From positions 3,100,001-3,164,000 of the forward strand of contig OY987298.1 in the NCBI GenBank assembly GCA_963920635.1: a stretch of DNA of 64,000 bases, read 5' to 3'. The stretch comes from Pseudeuparius sepicola. Lineage: Eukaryota > Arthropoda > Insecta > Coleoptera > Anthribidae. Within the stretch, counting starts at the first letter, position 1; the number at the start of each line of letters is the position of its first letter. The position numbers were made by a program, and so were the translations under genes. Below are positions 51,047-64,000 of the stretch, piece by piece. The notes beneath the pieces are model-generated. The model was not told the DNA's origin. It searched no databases and saw only the letters and a list, made by a program, of their open reading frames with translations.

Positions 51047-54000
51047 AAAATATTTCTAACCCAAGCTTAGGTATAACGAATTGTCAATTTTTTGTTGTTT
51101 TTTTTTCTGTAGAGAGTTCTAAGATTGGTATTTTGATTTTTGCAAATTAGATATTCATTTGATATTAATAACAGGTTCGATTTGTCTTTGCATTAGATAC
51201 AATGTTACTAAGTTGGCACAAATAATGTGAAGAATTTAACCCCACACCTGAGACCAGTAACGCTATTATAATTAGCTGCATGTTTTATCAAAATGATAAA
51301 GTTTGTTTCAGGTTTTGTTTCAGACTCAGTTTCGTCATATACCATATATAAGTATCATATTTAAAAATGACATTGATAAATAAATTAAAACTTAATATTT
51401 TTCAAAATGGCACGATAAAATATTTCTAACCCAAGCTTAGGTATAACGAATTGTCAATTTTTTGTTGTTTTTTTTTTCTGCAGAGAGTTCTAAGATTGGT
51501 ATTTTGATTTTTGCAAATTAGATATTCATTTGATATTAATAACAGGTTCGATTTGTCTTTGCATTAGATACAATGTTACTAAGTTGGCACAAATAATGTG
51601 AAGAATTTAACCCCACACCTGAGACCAGTAACGCTATTATAATTAGCTGCATGTTTTATCAAAATGATAAAGTTTGTTTCAGGTTTTGTTTCAGACTCAG
51701 TTTCGTCATATACCATATATAAGTATCATATTTAAAAATGACATTGATAAATAAATTAAAACTTAATATTTTTCAAAATGGCACGATAAAATATTTCTAA
51801 CCCAAGCTTAGGTATAACGAATTGTCAATTTTTTGTTGTTTTTTTTTTCTGCAGAGAGTTCTAAGATTGGTATTTTGATTTTTGCAAATTAGATATTCAT
51901 TTGATATTAATAACAGGTTCGATTTGTCTTTGCATTAGATACAATGTTACTAAGTTGGCACAAATAATGTGAAGAATTTAACCCCACACCTGAGACCAGT
52001 AACGCTATTATAATTAGCTGCATGTTTTATCAAAATGATAAAGTTTGTTTCAGGTTTTGTTTCAGACTCAGTTTCGTCATATACCATATATAAGTATCAT
52101 ATTTAAAAATGACATTGATAAATAAATTAAAACTTAATATTTTTCAAAATGGCACGATAAAATATTTCTAACCCAAGCTTAGGTATAACGAATTGTCAAT
52201 TTTTTGTTGTTTTTTTTTTCTGCAGAGAGTTCTAAGATTGGTATTTTGATTTTTGCAAATTAGATATTCATTTGATATTAATAACAGGTTCGATTTGTCT
52301 TTGCATTAGATACAATGTTACTAAGTTGGCACAAATAATGTGAAGAATTTAACCCCACACCTGAGACCAGTAACGCTATTATAATTAGCTGCATGTTTTA
52401 TCAAAATGATAAAGTTTGTTTCAGGTTTTGTTTCAGACTCAGTTTCGTCATATACCATATATAAGTATCATATTTAAAAATGACATTGATAAATAAATTA
52501 AAACTTAATATTTTTCAAAATGGCACGATAAAATATTTCTAACCCAAGCTTAGGTATAACGAATTGTCAATTTTTTGTTGTTTTTTTTTTCTGCAGAGAG
52601 TTCTAAGATTGGTATTTTGATTTTTGCAAATTAGATATTCATTTGATATTAATAACAGGTTCGATTTGTCTTTGCATTAGATACAATGTTACTAAGTTGG
52701 CACAAATAATGTGAAGAATTTAACCCCACACCTGAGACCAGTAACGCTATTATAATTAGCTGCATGTTTTATCAAAATGATAAAGTTTGTTTCAGGTTTT
52801 GTTTCAGACTCAGTTTCGTCATATACCATATATAAGTATCATATTTAAAAATGACATTGATAAATAAATTAAAACTTAATATTTTTCAAAATGGCACGAT
52901 AAAATATTTCTAACCCAAGCTTAGGTATAACGAATTGTCAATTTTTTGTTGTTTTTTTTTTCTGCAGAGAGTTCTAAGATTGGTATTTTGATTTTTGCAA
53001 ATTAGATATTCATTTGATATTAATAACAGGTTCGATTTGTCTTTGAATTAGATACAATGTTACTAAGTTGGCACAAATAATGTGAAGAATTTAACCCCAC
53101 ACCTGAGACCAGTAACGCTATTATAATTAGCTGCATGTTTTATCAAAATGATAAAGTTTGTTTCAGGTTTTGTTTCAGACTCAGTTTCGTCATATACCAT
53201 ATATAAGTATCATATTTAAAAATGACATTGATAAATAAATTAAAACTTAATATTTTTCAAAATGGCACGATAAAATATTTCTAACCCAAGCTTAGGTATA
53301 ACGAATTGTCAATTTTTTGTTGTTTTTTTTTTCTGCAGAGAGTTCTAAGATTGGTATTTTGATTTTTGCAAATTAGATATTCATTTGATATTAATAACAG
53401 GTTCGATTTGTCTTTGAATTAGATACAATGTTACTAAGTTGGCACAAATAATGTGAAGAATTTAACCCCACACCTGAGACCAGTAACGCTATTATAATTA
53501 GCTGCATGTTTTATCAAAATGATAAAGTTTGTTTCAGGTTTTGTTTCAGACTCAGTTTCGTCATATACCATATATAAGTATCATATTTAAAAATGACATT
53601 GATAAATAAATTAAAACTTAATATTTTTCAAAATGGCACGATAAAATATTTCTAACCCAAGCTTAGGTATAACGAATTGTCAATTTTTTGTTGTTTTTTT
53701 TTCTGTAGAGAGTTCTAAGATTGGTATTTTGATTTTTGCAAATTAGATATTCATTTGATATTAATAACAGGTTCGATTTGTCTTTGCATTAGATACAATG
53801 TTACTAAGTTGGCACAAATAATGTGAAGAATTTAACCCCACACCTGAGACCAGTAACGCTATTATAATTAGCTGCATGTTTTATCAAAATGATAAAGTTT
53901 GTTTCAGGTTTTGTTTCAGACTCAGTTTCGTCATATACCATATATAAGTATCATATTTAAAAATGACATTGATAAATAAATTAAAACTTAATATTTTTCA

Positions 54001-57000
54001 AAATGGCACGATAAAATATTTCTAACCCAAGCTTAGGTATAACGAATTGTCAATTTTTTGTTGTTTTTTTTTTCTGCAGAGAGTTCTAAGATTGGTATTT
54101 TGATTTTTGCAAATTAGATATTCATTTGATATTAATAACAGGTTCGATTTGTCTTTGAATTAGATACAATGTTACTAAGTTGGCACAAATAATGTGAAGA
54201 ATTTAACCCCACACCTGAGACCAGTAACGCTATTATAATTAGCTGCATGTTTTATCAAAATGATAAAGTTTGTTTCAGGTTTTGTTTCAGACTCAGTTTC
54301 GTCATATACCATATATAAGTATCATATTTAAAAATGACATTGATAAATAAATTAAAACTTAATATTTTTCAAAATGGCACGATAAAATATTTCTAACCCA
54401 AGCTTAGGTATAACGAATTGTCAATTTTTTGTTGTTTTTTTTTCTGTAGAGAGTTCTAAGATTGGTATTTTGATTTTTGCAAATTAGATATTCATTTGAT
54501 ATTAATAACAGGTTCGATTTGTCTTTGCATTAGATACAATGTTACTAAGTTGGCACAAATAATGTGAAGAATTTAACCCCACACCTGAGACCAGTAACGC
54601 TATTATAATTAGCTGCATGTTTTATCAAAATGATAAAGTTTGTTTCAGGTTTTGTTTCAGACTCAGTTTCGTCATATACCATATATAAGTATCATATTTA
54701 AAAATGACATTGATAAATAAATTAAAACTTAATATTTTTCAAAATGGCACGATAAAATATTTCTAACCCAAGCTTAGGTATAACGAATTGTCAATTTTTT
54801 GTTGTTTTTTTTTCTGTAGAGAGTTCTAAGATTGGTATTTTGATTTTTGCAAATTAGATATTCATTTGATATTAATAACAGGTTCGATTTGTCTTTGCAT
54901 TAGATACAATGTTACTAAGTTGGCACAAATAATGTGAAGAATTTAACCCCACACCTGAGACCAGTAACGCTATTATAATTAGCTGCATGTTTTATCAAAA
55001 TGATAAAGTTTGTTTCAGGTTTTGTTTCAGACTCAGTTTCGTCATATACCATATATAAGTATCATATTTAAAAATGACATTGATAAATAAATTAAAACTT
55101 AATATTTTTCAAAATGGCACGATAAAATATTTCTAACCCAAGCTTAGGTATAACGAATTGTCAATTTTTTGTTGTTTTTTTTTCTGTAGAGAGTTCTAAG
55201 ATTGGTATTTTGATTTTTGCAAATTAGATATTCATTTGATATTAATAACAGGTTCGATTTGTCTTTGCATTAGATACAATGTTACTAAGTTGGCACAAAT
55301 AATGTGAAGAATTTAACCCCACACCTGAGACCAGTAACGCTATTATAATTAGCTGCATGTTTTATCAAAATGATAAAGTTTGTTTCAGGTTTTGTTTCAG
55401 ACTCAGTTTCGTCATATACCATATATAAGTATCATATTTAAAAATGACATTGATAAATAAATTAAAACTTAATATTTTTCAAAATGGCACGATAAAATAT
55501 TTCTAACCCAAGCTTAGGTATAACGAATTGTCAATTTTTTGTTGTTTTTTTTTTCTGCAGAGAGTTCTAAGATTGGTATTTTGATTTTTGCAAATTAGAT
55601 ATTCATTTGATATTAATAACAGGTTCGATTTGTCTTTGCATTAGATACAATGTTACTAAGTTGGCACAAATAATGTGAAGAATTTAACCCCACACCTGAG
55701 ACCAGTAACGCTATTATAATTAGCTGCATGTTTTATCAAAATGATAAAGTTTGTTTCAGGTTTTGTTTCAGACTCAGTTTCGTCATATACCATATATAAG
55801 TATCATATTTAAAAATGACATTGATAAATAAATTAAAACTTAATATTTTTCAAAATGGCACGATAAAATATTTCTAACCCAAGCTTAGGTATAACGAATT
55901 GTCAATTTTTTGTTGTTTTTTTTTCTGTAGAGAGTTCTAAGATTGGTATTTTGATTTTTGCAAATTAGATATTCATTTGATATTAATAACAGGTTCGATT
56001 TGTCTTTGCATTAGATACAATGTTACTAAGTTGGCACAAATAATGTGAAGAATTTAACCCCACACCTGAGACCAGTAACGCTATTATAATTAGCTGCATG
56101 TTTTATCAAAATGATAAAGTTTGTTTCAGGTTTTGTTTCAGACTCAGTTTCGTCATATACCATATATAAGTATCATATTTAAAAATGACATTGATAAATA
56201 AATTAAAACTTAATATTTTTCAAAATGGCACGATAAAATATTTCTAACCCAAGCTTAGGTATAACGAATTGTCAATTTTTTGTTGTTTTTTTTTTCTGCA
56301 GAGAGTTCTAAGATTGGTATTTTGATTTTTGCAAATTAGATATTCATTTGATATTAATAACAGGTTCGATTTGTCTTTGAATTAGATACAATGTTACTAA
56401 GTTGGCACAAATAATGTGAAGAATTTAACCCCACACCTGAGACCAGTAACGCTATTATAATTAGCTGCATGTTTTATCAAAATGATAAAGTTTGTTTCAG
56501 GTTTTGTTTCAGACTCAGTTTCGTCATATACCATATATAAGTATCATATTTAAAAATGACATTGATAAATAAATTAAAACTTAATATTTTTCAAAATGGC
56601 ACGATAAAATATTTCTAACCCAAGCTTAGGTATAACGAATTGTCAATTTTTTGTTGTTTTTTTTTCTGTAGAGAGTTCTAAGATTGGTATTTTGATTTTT
56701 GCAAATTAGATATTCATTTGATATTAATAACAGGTTCGATTTGTCTTTGAATTAGATACAATGTTACTAAGTTGGCACAAATAATGTGAAGAATTTAACC
56801 CCACACCTGAGACCAGTAACGCTATTATAATTAGCTGCATGTTTTATCAAAATGATAAAGTTTGTTTCAGGTTTTGTTTCAGACTCAGTTTCGTCATATA
56901 CCATATATAAGTATCATATTTAAAAATGACATTGATAAATAAATTAAAACTTAATATTTTTCAAAATGGCACGATAAAATATTTCTAACCCAAGCTTAGG

Positions 57001-59944
57001 TATAACGAATTGTCAATTTTTTGTTGTTTTTTTTTTCTGTAGAGAGTTCTAAGATTGGTATTTTGATTTTTGCAAATTAGATATTCATTTGATATTAATA
57101 ACAGGTTCGATTTGTCTTTGCATTAGATACAATGTTACTAAGTTGGCACAAATAATGTGAAGAATTTAACCCCACACCTGAGACCAGTAACGCTATTATA
57201 ATTAGCTGCATGTTTTATCAAAATGATAAAGTTTGTTTCAGGTTTTGTTTCAGACTCAGTTTCGTCATATACCATATATAAGTATCATATTTAAAAATGA
57301 CATTGATAAATAAATTAAAACTTAATATTTTTCAAAATGGCACGATAAAATATTTCTAACCCAAGCTTAGGTATAACGAATTGTCAATTTTTTGTTGTTT
57401 TTTTTTTCTGTAGAGAGTTCTAAGATTGGTATTTTGATTTTTGCAAATTAGATATTCATTTGATATTAATAACAGGTTCGATTTGTCTTTGCATTAGATA
57501 CAATGTTACTAAGTTGGCACAAATAATGTGAAGAATTTAACCCCACACCTGAGACCAGTAACGCTATTATAATTAGCTGCATGTTTTATCAAAATGATAA
57601 AGTTTGTTTCAGGTTTTGTTTCAGACTCAGTTTCGTCATATACCATATATAAGTATCATATTTAAAAATGACATTGATAAATAAATTAAAACTTAATATT
57701 TTTCAAAATGGCACGATAAAATATTTCTAACCCAAGCTTAGGTATAACGAATTGTCAATTTTTTGTTGTTTTTTTTTCTGTAGAGAGTTCTAAGATTGGT
57801 ATTTTGATTTTTGCAAATTAGATATTCATTTGATATTAATAACAGGTTCGATTTGTCTTTGCATTAGATACAATGTTACTAAGTTGGCACAAATAATGTG
57901 AAGAATTTAACCCCACACCTGAGACCAGTAACGCTATTATAATTAGCTGCATGTTTTATCAAAATGATAAAGTTTGTTTCAGGTTTTGTTTCAGACTCAG
58001 TTTCGTCATATACCATATATAAGTATCATATTTAAAAATGACATTGATAAATAAATTAAAACTTAATATTTTTCAAAATGGCACGATAAAATATTTCTAA
58101 CCCAAGCTTAGGTATAACGAATTGTCAATTTTTTGTTGTTTTTTTTTTCTGTAGAGAGTTCTAAGATTGGTATTTTGATTTTTGCAAATTAGATATTCAT
58201 TTGATATTAATAACAGGTTCGATTTGTCTTTGCATTAGATACAATGTTACTAAGTTGGCACAAATAATGTGAAGAATTTAACCCCACACCTGAGACCAGT
58301 AACGCTATTATAATTAGCTGCATGTTTTATCAAAATGATAAAGTTTGTTTCAGGTTTTGTTTCAGACTCAGTTTCGTCATATACCATATATAAGTATCAT
58401 ATTTAAAAATGACATTGATAAATAAATTAAAACTTAATATTTTTCAAAATGGCACGATAAAATATTTCTAACCCAAGCTTAGGTATAACGAATTGTCAAT
58501 TTTTTGTTGTTTTTTTTTTCTGTAGAGAGTTCTAAGATTGGTATTTTGATTTTTGCAAATTAGATATTCATTTGATATTAATAACAGGTTCGATTTGTCT
58601 TTGCATTAGATACAATGTTACTAAGTTGGCACAAATAATGTGAAGAATTTAACCCCACACCTGAGACCAGTAACGCTATTATAATTAGCTGCATGTTTTA
58701 TCAAAATGATAAAGTTTGTTTCAGGTTTTGTTTCAGACTCAGTTTCGTCATATACCATATATAAGTATCATATTTAAAAATGACATTGATAAATAAATTA
58801 AAACTTAATATTTTTCAAAATGGCACGATAAAATATTTCTAACCCAAGCTTAGGTATAACGAATTGTCAATTTTTTGTTGTTTTTTTTTTCTGTAGAGAG
58901 TTCTAAGATTGGTATTTTGATTTTTGCAAATTAGATATTCATTTGATATTAATAACAGGTTCGATTTGTCTTTGCATTAGATACAATGTTACTAAGTTGG
59001 CACAAATAATGTGAAGAATTTAACCCCACACCTGAGACCAGTAACGCTATTATAATTAGCTGCATGTTTTATCAAAATGATAAAGTTTGTTTCAGGTTTT
59101 GTTTCAGACTCAGTTTCGTCATATACCATATATAAGTATCATATTTAAAAATGACATTGATAAATAAATTAAAACTTAATATTTTTCAAAATGGCACGAT
59201 AAAATATTTCTAACCCAAGCTTAGGTATAACGAATTGTCAATTTTTTGTTGTTTTTTTTTTCTGTAGAGAGTTCTAAGATTGGTATTTTGATTTTTGCAA
59301 ATTAGATATTCATTTGATATTAATAACAGGTTCGATTTGTCTTTGCATTAGATACAATGTTACTAAGTTGGCACAAATAATGTGAAGAATTTAACCCCAC
59401 ACCTGAGACCAGTAACGCTATTATAATTAGCTGCATGTTTTATCAAAATGATAAAGTTTGTTTCAGGTTTTGTTTCAGACTCAGTTTCGTCATATACCAT
59501 ATATAAGTATCATATTATTTAAAAATGACATTGATAAATAAATTAAAACTTAATATTTTTCAAAATGGCACGATAAAATATTTCTAACCCAAGCTTAGGT
59601 ATAACGAATTGTCAATTTTTTGTTGTTTTTTTTTCTGTAGAGAGTTCTAAGATTGGTATTTTGATTTTTGCAAATTAGATATTCATTTGATATTAATAAC
59701 AGGTTCGATTTGTCTTTGCATTAGATACAATGTTACTAAGTTGGCACAAATAATGTGAAGAATTTAACCCCACACCTGAGACCAGTAACGCTATTATAAT
59801 TAGCTGTATGTTTTATCAAAATGATAAAGTTTGTTTCAGGTTTTGTTTCAGACTCAGTTTCGTCATATACCATATATAAGTATCATATTTAAAAATGACA
59901 TTGATAAATAAATTAAAACTTAATATTTTTCAAAATGGCACGAT
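51047..59944 (+). repeat. Satellite array, 370-371-bp unit, 24 copies
   Basis: AACCCAAGCTTAGG recurs every 370-371 bp from 51058 to about 59586, giving 24 near-identical units. Variation is confined to a few sites: a T run of 8-10, CTGCAG versus CTGTAG, TTTGCATTAG versus TTTGAATTAG, one TAT insertion at about 59516 and GCTGTATG in the last unit. Each unit has a perfect small palindrome TTTATCAAAATGATAAA. GGTTCGATTTG resembles a Pol III B box, but no convincing A box pairs with it. No coding sequence. Confidence 0.95.
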
Positions 59945-60084
59945 ATATCTATGTCGTGTGGTTTGTAGTGTGCAAGTGCTGTATGTCTGAATGTGTTGTG
60001 TGCTGTTGGAAAACATAAGTTTTGTGTGTATCCTGAAAAGAAAACAAGAAAAAGTTTTGGGACTACTGGCGTATCTTTAATATA

Positions 60085-61296
60085 CAGGGTGTCTACTTTT
60101 AAGTGTATACAAATCGATAGAAAATGTATTTTGTGAGATATTTTCAAAAACCTTTTTTGTTCGAAAGGTCTTCAAAAAACGCTTCTTTTGACGTTTTTAC
60201 TTTTGTCAAAATGCAAATCCAGGGACGGCTACGATTTTTTTTATAGCCCGATTTTCACAAAAACCATTTAGCGATTTTTTTATTTCAAATTTGACACAAC
60301 AGCGTTAATCAGGACACCCCCAAAAAATGTAGAGGGTGTTCGGTTCTACACCGTGTTAAAGTTGAGCAAAATAGGGACTTCAAAGGCACCTGGCGAGTCA
60401 AGCGTGCCACGGAATTATTTCAAAACAGTGGAAGAATTAACAGGACCACCCAAAGTGCAGATGGAAGAAATTGCAAGAAGAAATATACAGGACGTTTTTC
60501 TCTACAGCGCAGCGTCTCAAATTTCCGATTTTTTTCGAATTTTATGGTGGCCAAGTTGGCCAAAAATTAAGATTAACAGAACTGTCAAATTTATTGTATT
60601 TACTTGTTTTTTAATTTTCATGGCAGATCTGATTTTTGCGAATATTTTTATTAAGAATTTAAACTGTCTGGACAGATTTTCTAAAATTATTACCTAACAA
60701 AAACTAGAATATTGTTCGTAAACACAAGGGAAATGACTGAATGACTCTTTATATATATATTTTTTAATTTAATTTATTTTACATTTAGTAACATTGTTTC
60801 AATAATCCAAGGCAAACTTGACCAGCATTAAATTCAAAAAAAATCGGAAATTTGAGACGCTGTAGAGAAAAACATCCTGTATATTTCTTCTTGCAGTTTC
60901 TTCCATCAACACTTTGGGTGGTCCTGTTAATTCTTTCACTGTTTTGAAATAATTCCATGGCACGCTTGACTCGCCAGGTGCCTTTGAAGTCCCTATTTTG
61001 CTCAACTTTAACACGGTGTAAAACCGAACGCCCTGTACATTTTTTGTTTAAATTTAGTATATGGGGGTTTTGGGGTGTCCTGATTAACGTTGTTGTGTCA
61101 GATTTTAAATAAAAAGATCGCTAAATGGTTTTTGTGAAAATGGGGATGTAAAAAAAATCGTAGCCGTCCCTGAATTTGCTTTTTGACAAAAGTAAAAACG
61201 TCAAAAGAAGACCTTTCGAACAAAAAAAGGTTTTTGAAAATATCTCACAAAATACATTTTTTATCGATTTGTATACACTTAAAAGTAGACACCCTG
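60085..61296. mobile_element. Composite foldback CAGGGTGTCTACTTTTAAG
   Basis: Arms of about 465 bp (60085-60547 and 60826-61296) are inverted copies, with TA on the left (60083-60084) and a mutated CA on the right. Internal ends GTGTTCGGTTYTACACC (60337) and ATACAGGACGTTTTTCTC (60490) suggest an older element inside each arm. Open frames in the arms on opposite strands (60353-60550 and 61014-60850) are the same sequence duplicated. Confidence 0.75.
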
Positions 61297-61486
61297 CAGG
61301 TAAGTAGATATAGTTGTTATCAAGGAGATATTTATTTATCTGTTATTTATAAAAGAAGCCAGTAAGTGTAAACATAGTAACGTAAAGAATAGTAGCGCAG
61401 TTCATGGCTGATGACAAGGGCATTACGCTGTTGCCACTTACTCTTTATGGCCTTTAGAATATCCGTGGAAAAACCAACGTTAGGAC

Positions 61487-63351
61487 CAGGGACTCTTTAA
61501 AGTAAGGGGAACCAGCATTATACTTTCTAAAGTGAGGCCTATTCTTTCCTCACTCTAATGGTATCAGTGATGCCAAGTATGGTTTCCATGATTTCTAAAA
61601 ATTAGATTTGACAATTTTGTGTCTACAGGTGCAGAATATGGCAAGTGTCAAATGAAACAAATTTATTTTATAGTTGAAATTGATTTCCAGCAATTATTTC
61701 CACTAATTTAAGTAATAAGTACGGTAAGTCAGTGCCGATTTTGCTTATTTAAGAATTTGTCGCTATTGCACCTTGTTACCAGGTTCTTCAATCCATTTGT
61801 AATATTTATGTACTTGAACTTTCTTCCCATGTTGAATGCATCTACCCAAAGAACTTTGACAGATTTCGGGATGGACTAATAAGATTTGGTCTAGTAGTTC
61901 TAATAATGTAGTTTTTCTCGGTGTTAATTATAAAATGTTTGTATATTTATTTCTCTCCAAAGGTACCTCATAAACTTAAAATGAAATTATAGTCGTAAAT
62001 AAAAACTCTTTAAAAAACGACCTGACTGAAGCTACCTGCTTAATAACTTAAAATTTACGAAATACGATTTTGGTTTTCAACTACCTATTTAGTTATACGT
62101 AATGCCCACGTAATGGGAAATGTAGGATTACTAAAGGTGAGACAAGAAAAATCTGGTTGCAATTATTGGGACTACCATAGGCGGCCGCATTACCTTTAAT
62201 TGACACATCTGGGTAGATTAGATAGTAGATAGCCCGGGAGATAGTGACAGATTTTTGGACGTGATTTTACTCAGTATGCCTTTCATAGGGCATTATGTTG
62301 CGTATATTCTCACAATAATAAGGTATGAATCAGAGAGTCATCCTGGGTTCTTCATATGGAAAAATGCGTTTTCATTTATTCGAAAAATATGCGTTTTGAT
62401 ATGATTTTAATCAGGCTGCCATGTGTTTTATAATGAACTTCAAAATAGAAAATTCCTCGGAAAATTATAGGCATACCGTTAGCGTGGGTCCAAAGGGATA
62501 TTATTGCCATGTGAACTTGTATTTTAATAATTAATTTTTCCACGTTTCTGAACAGGCTGCCAATGAGAAGTATGCAAGTTCTTGTTATGAAACTGCTGAA
62601 GAAAAGATGGCATACCGTTTGCGCATGTCCAAGTACACTTTACGTCGAATAACTCGTTTAAATGATTAAATAACATTCAATTTAAACAGTACTTGGACAT
62701 GCGCAAAAGGTATGCCATCCTCTTTTAAGCATTTTCATAACAAGAACTTGCATACTTCTCATTGGCAGCCTGTTCAGAAACGTGGAAAAATTAATTATTA
62801 AAATACAAGATCACGTGCGGCAACGATAGCCCTTTGGACCCACCCTAACGGTATGCCTCTGGTTTTCCGAGGAATTTTCTATTTTGAACTTCATTATAAA
62901 ACACATGGCAGCCTGACTAAAATCATATCAAAACGCATATTTTTCGAATAATTGAAAACTCAGTTTTTCACATGAAGAACCCAGGATGACACTCTGATTC
63001 ATACCTTATTATTGTGAGAATATGTGCTACATAATGTCCTTTGCAAGGCATGCTGAGTAAAATCACGTCCAAAAATCTGTCACTATCTCCCGGTCTATAT
63101 CTGCAAGTTATAAAACCTAAAACTTGTGAATTATGATGGGAAATATTTTGCCTTCTTTAGAATCTATGGCACTGGCATGTCACATAAAACCTGATGGCAG
63201 TTGGACACTGACATATAACATAACCTTGTACCAGCCCCCTCGTGGTCTCCTTGGAGTCGATAGAAAACAAACTTCCCCTCAAGGCTTCACTTTTCCTATG
63301 TGATGTGATAGAGTGTGTCATGCTGGGTCCCCTTATTTTAAAGGGTCCCTG
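61487..63351. mobile_element. Non-autonomous hAT element, copy 2, with a different nested foldback
   Basis: The ends match copy 1 (CAGGGACTCTTTAAAGTAAG, and GGGTCCCTG at the right) and are flanked by the 8-bp duplication GTTAGGAC (61479-61486 and 63352-63359). Element sequence is about 1 kb; 62233-63095 is a nested palindrome. No transposase. Confidence 0.9.
62233..63095. mobile_element. Nested foldback CCGGGAGATAGTGACAGA
   Basis: Almost the whole 0.86 kb is palindromic. CGGGAGATAGTGACAG at the left is mirrored near 63075-63093, and the arms meet near 62660 around TTTAAATGATTAAAT. Arms differ by scattered substitutions and a short block near 62505/62815. Confidence 0.8.
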
Positions 63352-63361
63352 GTTAGGACCG

Positions 63362-63721
63362 TACCGCGTTCAATTAATTTTAAATTGCGACCAGCCACGG
63401 AAAAAACGCTTTTAATTAGCAAAAATAAATTGTTGGGGGGGGGGGGGGGGGTTCGCCCCGGCAACCCCCCCACCCCCGTTCGGTGATTGCAGGGCATTAG
63501 CGGAGTGCCCGTCCCGTCCCCCTTTTTTCCTCCCCCTCCATTCTTGGCGGCGCGTCATTACGCTTTGAACAAAACGAAATTTTAATTGTGAAGTAGCCGG
63601 AAATGGGGCGGTCTGTTTCCGTCGAAATGGGGTTGTTATTAGGGGTTTGCTCTCTGTAAAAGATTTGGGAACTTTGACATTTTGTGAAAAGTCATTTTGG
63701 GACAAAAAGTCCATGTAAACG
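63362..63721. other. Second GC-rich tract with a 17-base G run
   Basis: G17 at 63435-63451 is followed by C-rich sequence (CCCCCCCACCCCC) and a CCTCCCCCTCC block. The 100-codon minus frame across it is a composition artefact. It resembles the island at 38325-38700 in character, not in sequence. Confidence 0.45.
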
Positions 63722-63723
63722 TA

Positions 63724-64000
63724 AGGGAAAGTCGCCGAATTTCGGATACTACTTTAAATTTACTAAGTATTTATTATACAGAAGTGTTTTTTTATTTATT
63801 TTTTCATATTAGCATATATGCAACGTGTTATAATGAAACCAAATTTATTGTCAAAAGAATTTTACTACATTTGTTTTTTCCAAGAAAACGACGGTATATG
63901 AATTCGGTAGTTTTTGGTGCGACTGAAAAAAGGTTCCTAATTTCGGACACTGTATCCGAAATTAAGAGACTACTTTCTACAAGTGTAAAAACTATATATT
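63724..64000. mobile_element. Second TCCGAAATTAGG element, cut by the window edge
   Basis: It matches 12246-12500 almost base for base, starting GGGAAAGTCGCCG after a TA. It differs by a roughly 33-bp insertion near 63882-63914 (containing AAAACGACGGTATATG) and single-base changes. Confidence 0.85.

Noticed and set aside
51047..59944. A hammerhead or Pol III gene in the 370-bp satellite
   Set aside because: No CTGATGA/GAAA core on either strand; the GGTTCGATTTG B-box-like segment lacks a convincing A box.
60353..61014. KLSKIGTSKAPGESS-type frames on both strands
   Set aside because: The same sequence present in both arms of a foldback; no family recognised, so treated as element sequence rather than two genes.
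63412..63714. 100-codon minus frame
   Set aside because: Crosses G17 and C-rich runs; composition artefact.

Overview
This is a piece of an AT-rich insect genome, perhaps a beetle (low confidence). Evidence for an insect: an errantivirus with env, Maverick/Polinton-type viral genes, DUF4817/mariner-like and hAT transposons, THAP fragments, and one exon resembling the Sidestep family of insect Ig-domain adhesion proteins. Nearly everything else is mobile or satellite DNA, and the window reads like a large intron or intergenic tract invaded repeatedly.

1-9.4 kb: a virus-derived block. The minus strand of 1-3.7 kb carries an edge-truncated ORF, a Polinton-type integrase with chromodomain, a small coiled-coil protein, a 307-aa Polinton-associated protein, and a packaging ATPase fused to two C2H2 zinc fingers. 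A Cys-rich acidic protein (4.6 kb, +), a three-exon gene (5.9-6.9 kb, -), a Tyr/Gly/Trp repeat protein (7.3 kb, +) and a small possible OB-fold protein (9.0 kb, -) follow. Several share a TATA box about 33 bp upstream of a TCAGT/TCACT-type initiator.

9.5-16.2 kb: a 3'-truncated DUF4817/mariner-like transposase, a TIR element carrying a THAP fragment, a TIR element with subterminal TCCGAAATTAGG repeats and a nested foldback, and a 1.5-kb foldback holding a CXC-type Cys-rich fragment.

16.2-24.5 kb: one full-length errantivirus with 413-bp LTRs that look identical, a 4-bp TACA duplication, gag, pol and env. Pol ends in a macro domain resembling the ADP-ribose glycohydrolase TARG1/OARD1, with both catalytic positions kept. 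Env appears to be made from a spliced message whose first exon supplies the signal-peptide start. The protease looks internally deleted, and the RNase H and integrase parts lie in different frames meeting at an A AAA AAG heptamer.

24.5-42.6 kb: a giant inverted repeat containing THAP-domain exons, several mariner-type foldbacks with TA duplications, the hidden Sidestep-like exon (35783-35913, -), a hAT element with an 8-bp duplication and a nested foldback, and a GC-rich island.

42.6-46.3 kb: 12.4 tandem copies of a 299-bp unit. Each copy has a minus-strand sequence with the full architecture of a type I hammerhead ribozyme. A rearranged solo copy at 49.6-49.85 kb carries the same motif on the plus strand. 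This matches the animal retrozyme class: small circular-RNA retroelements in tandem arrays.

46.3-64 kb: a LINE fragment, more foldbacks, a 24-copy 370-bp satellite (51.05-59.94 kb), a second hAT copy with its own 8-bp duplication, a second GC-rich tract, and the start of a second TCCGAAATTAGG element.
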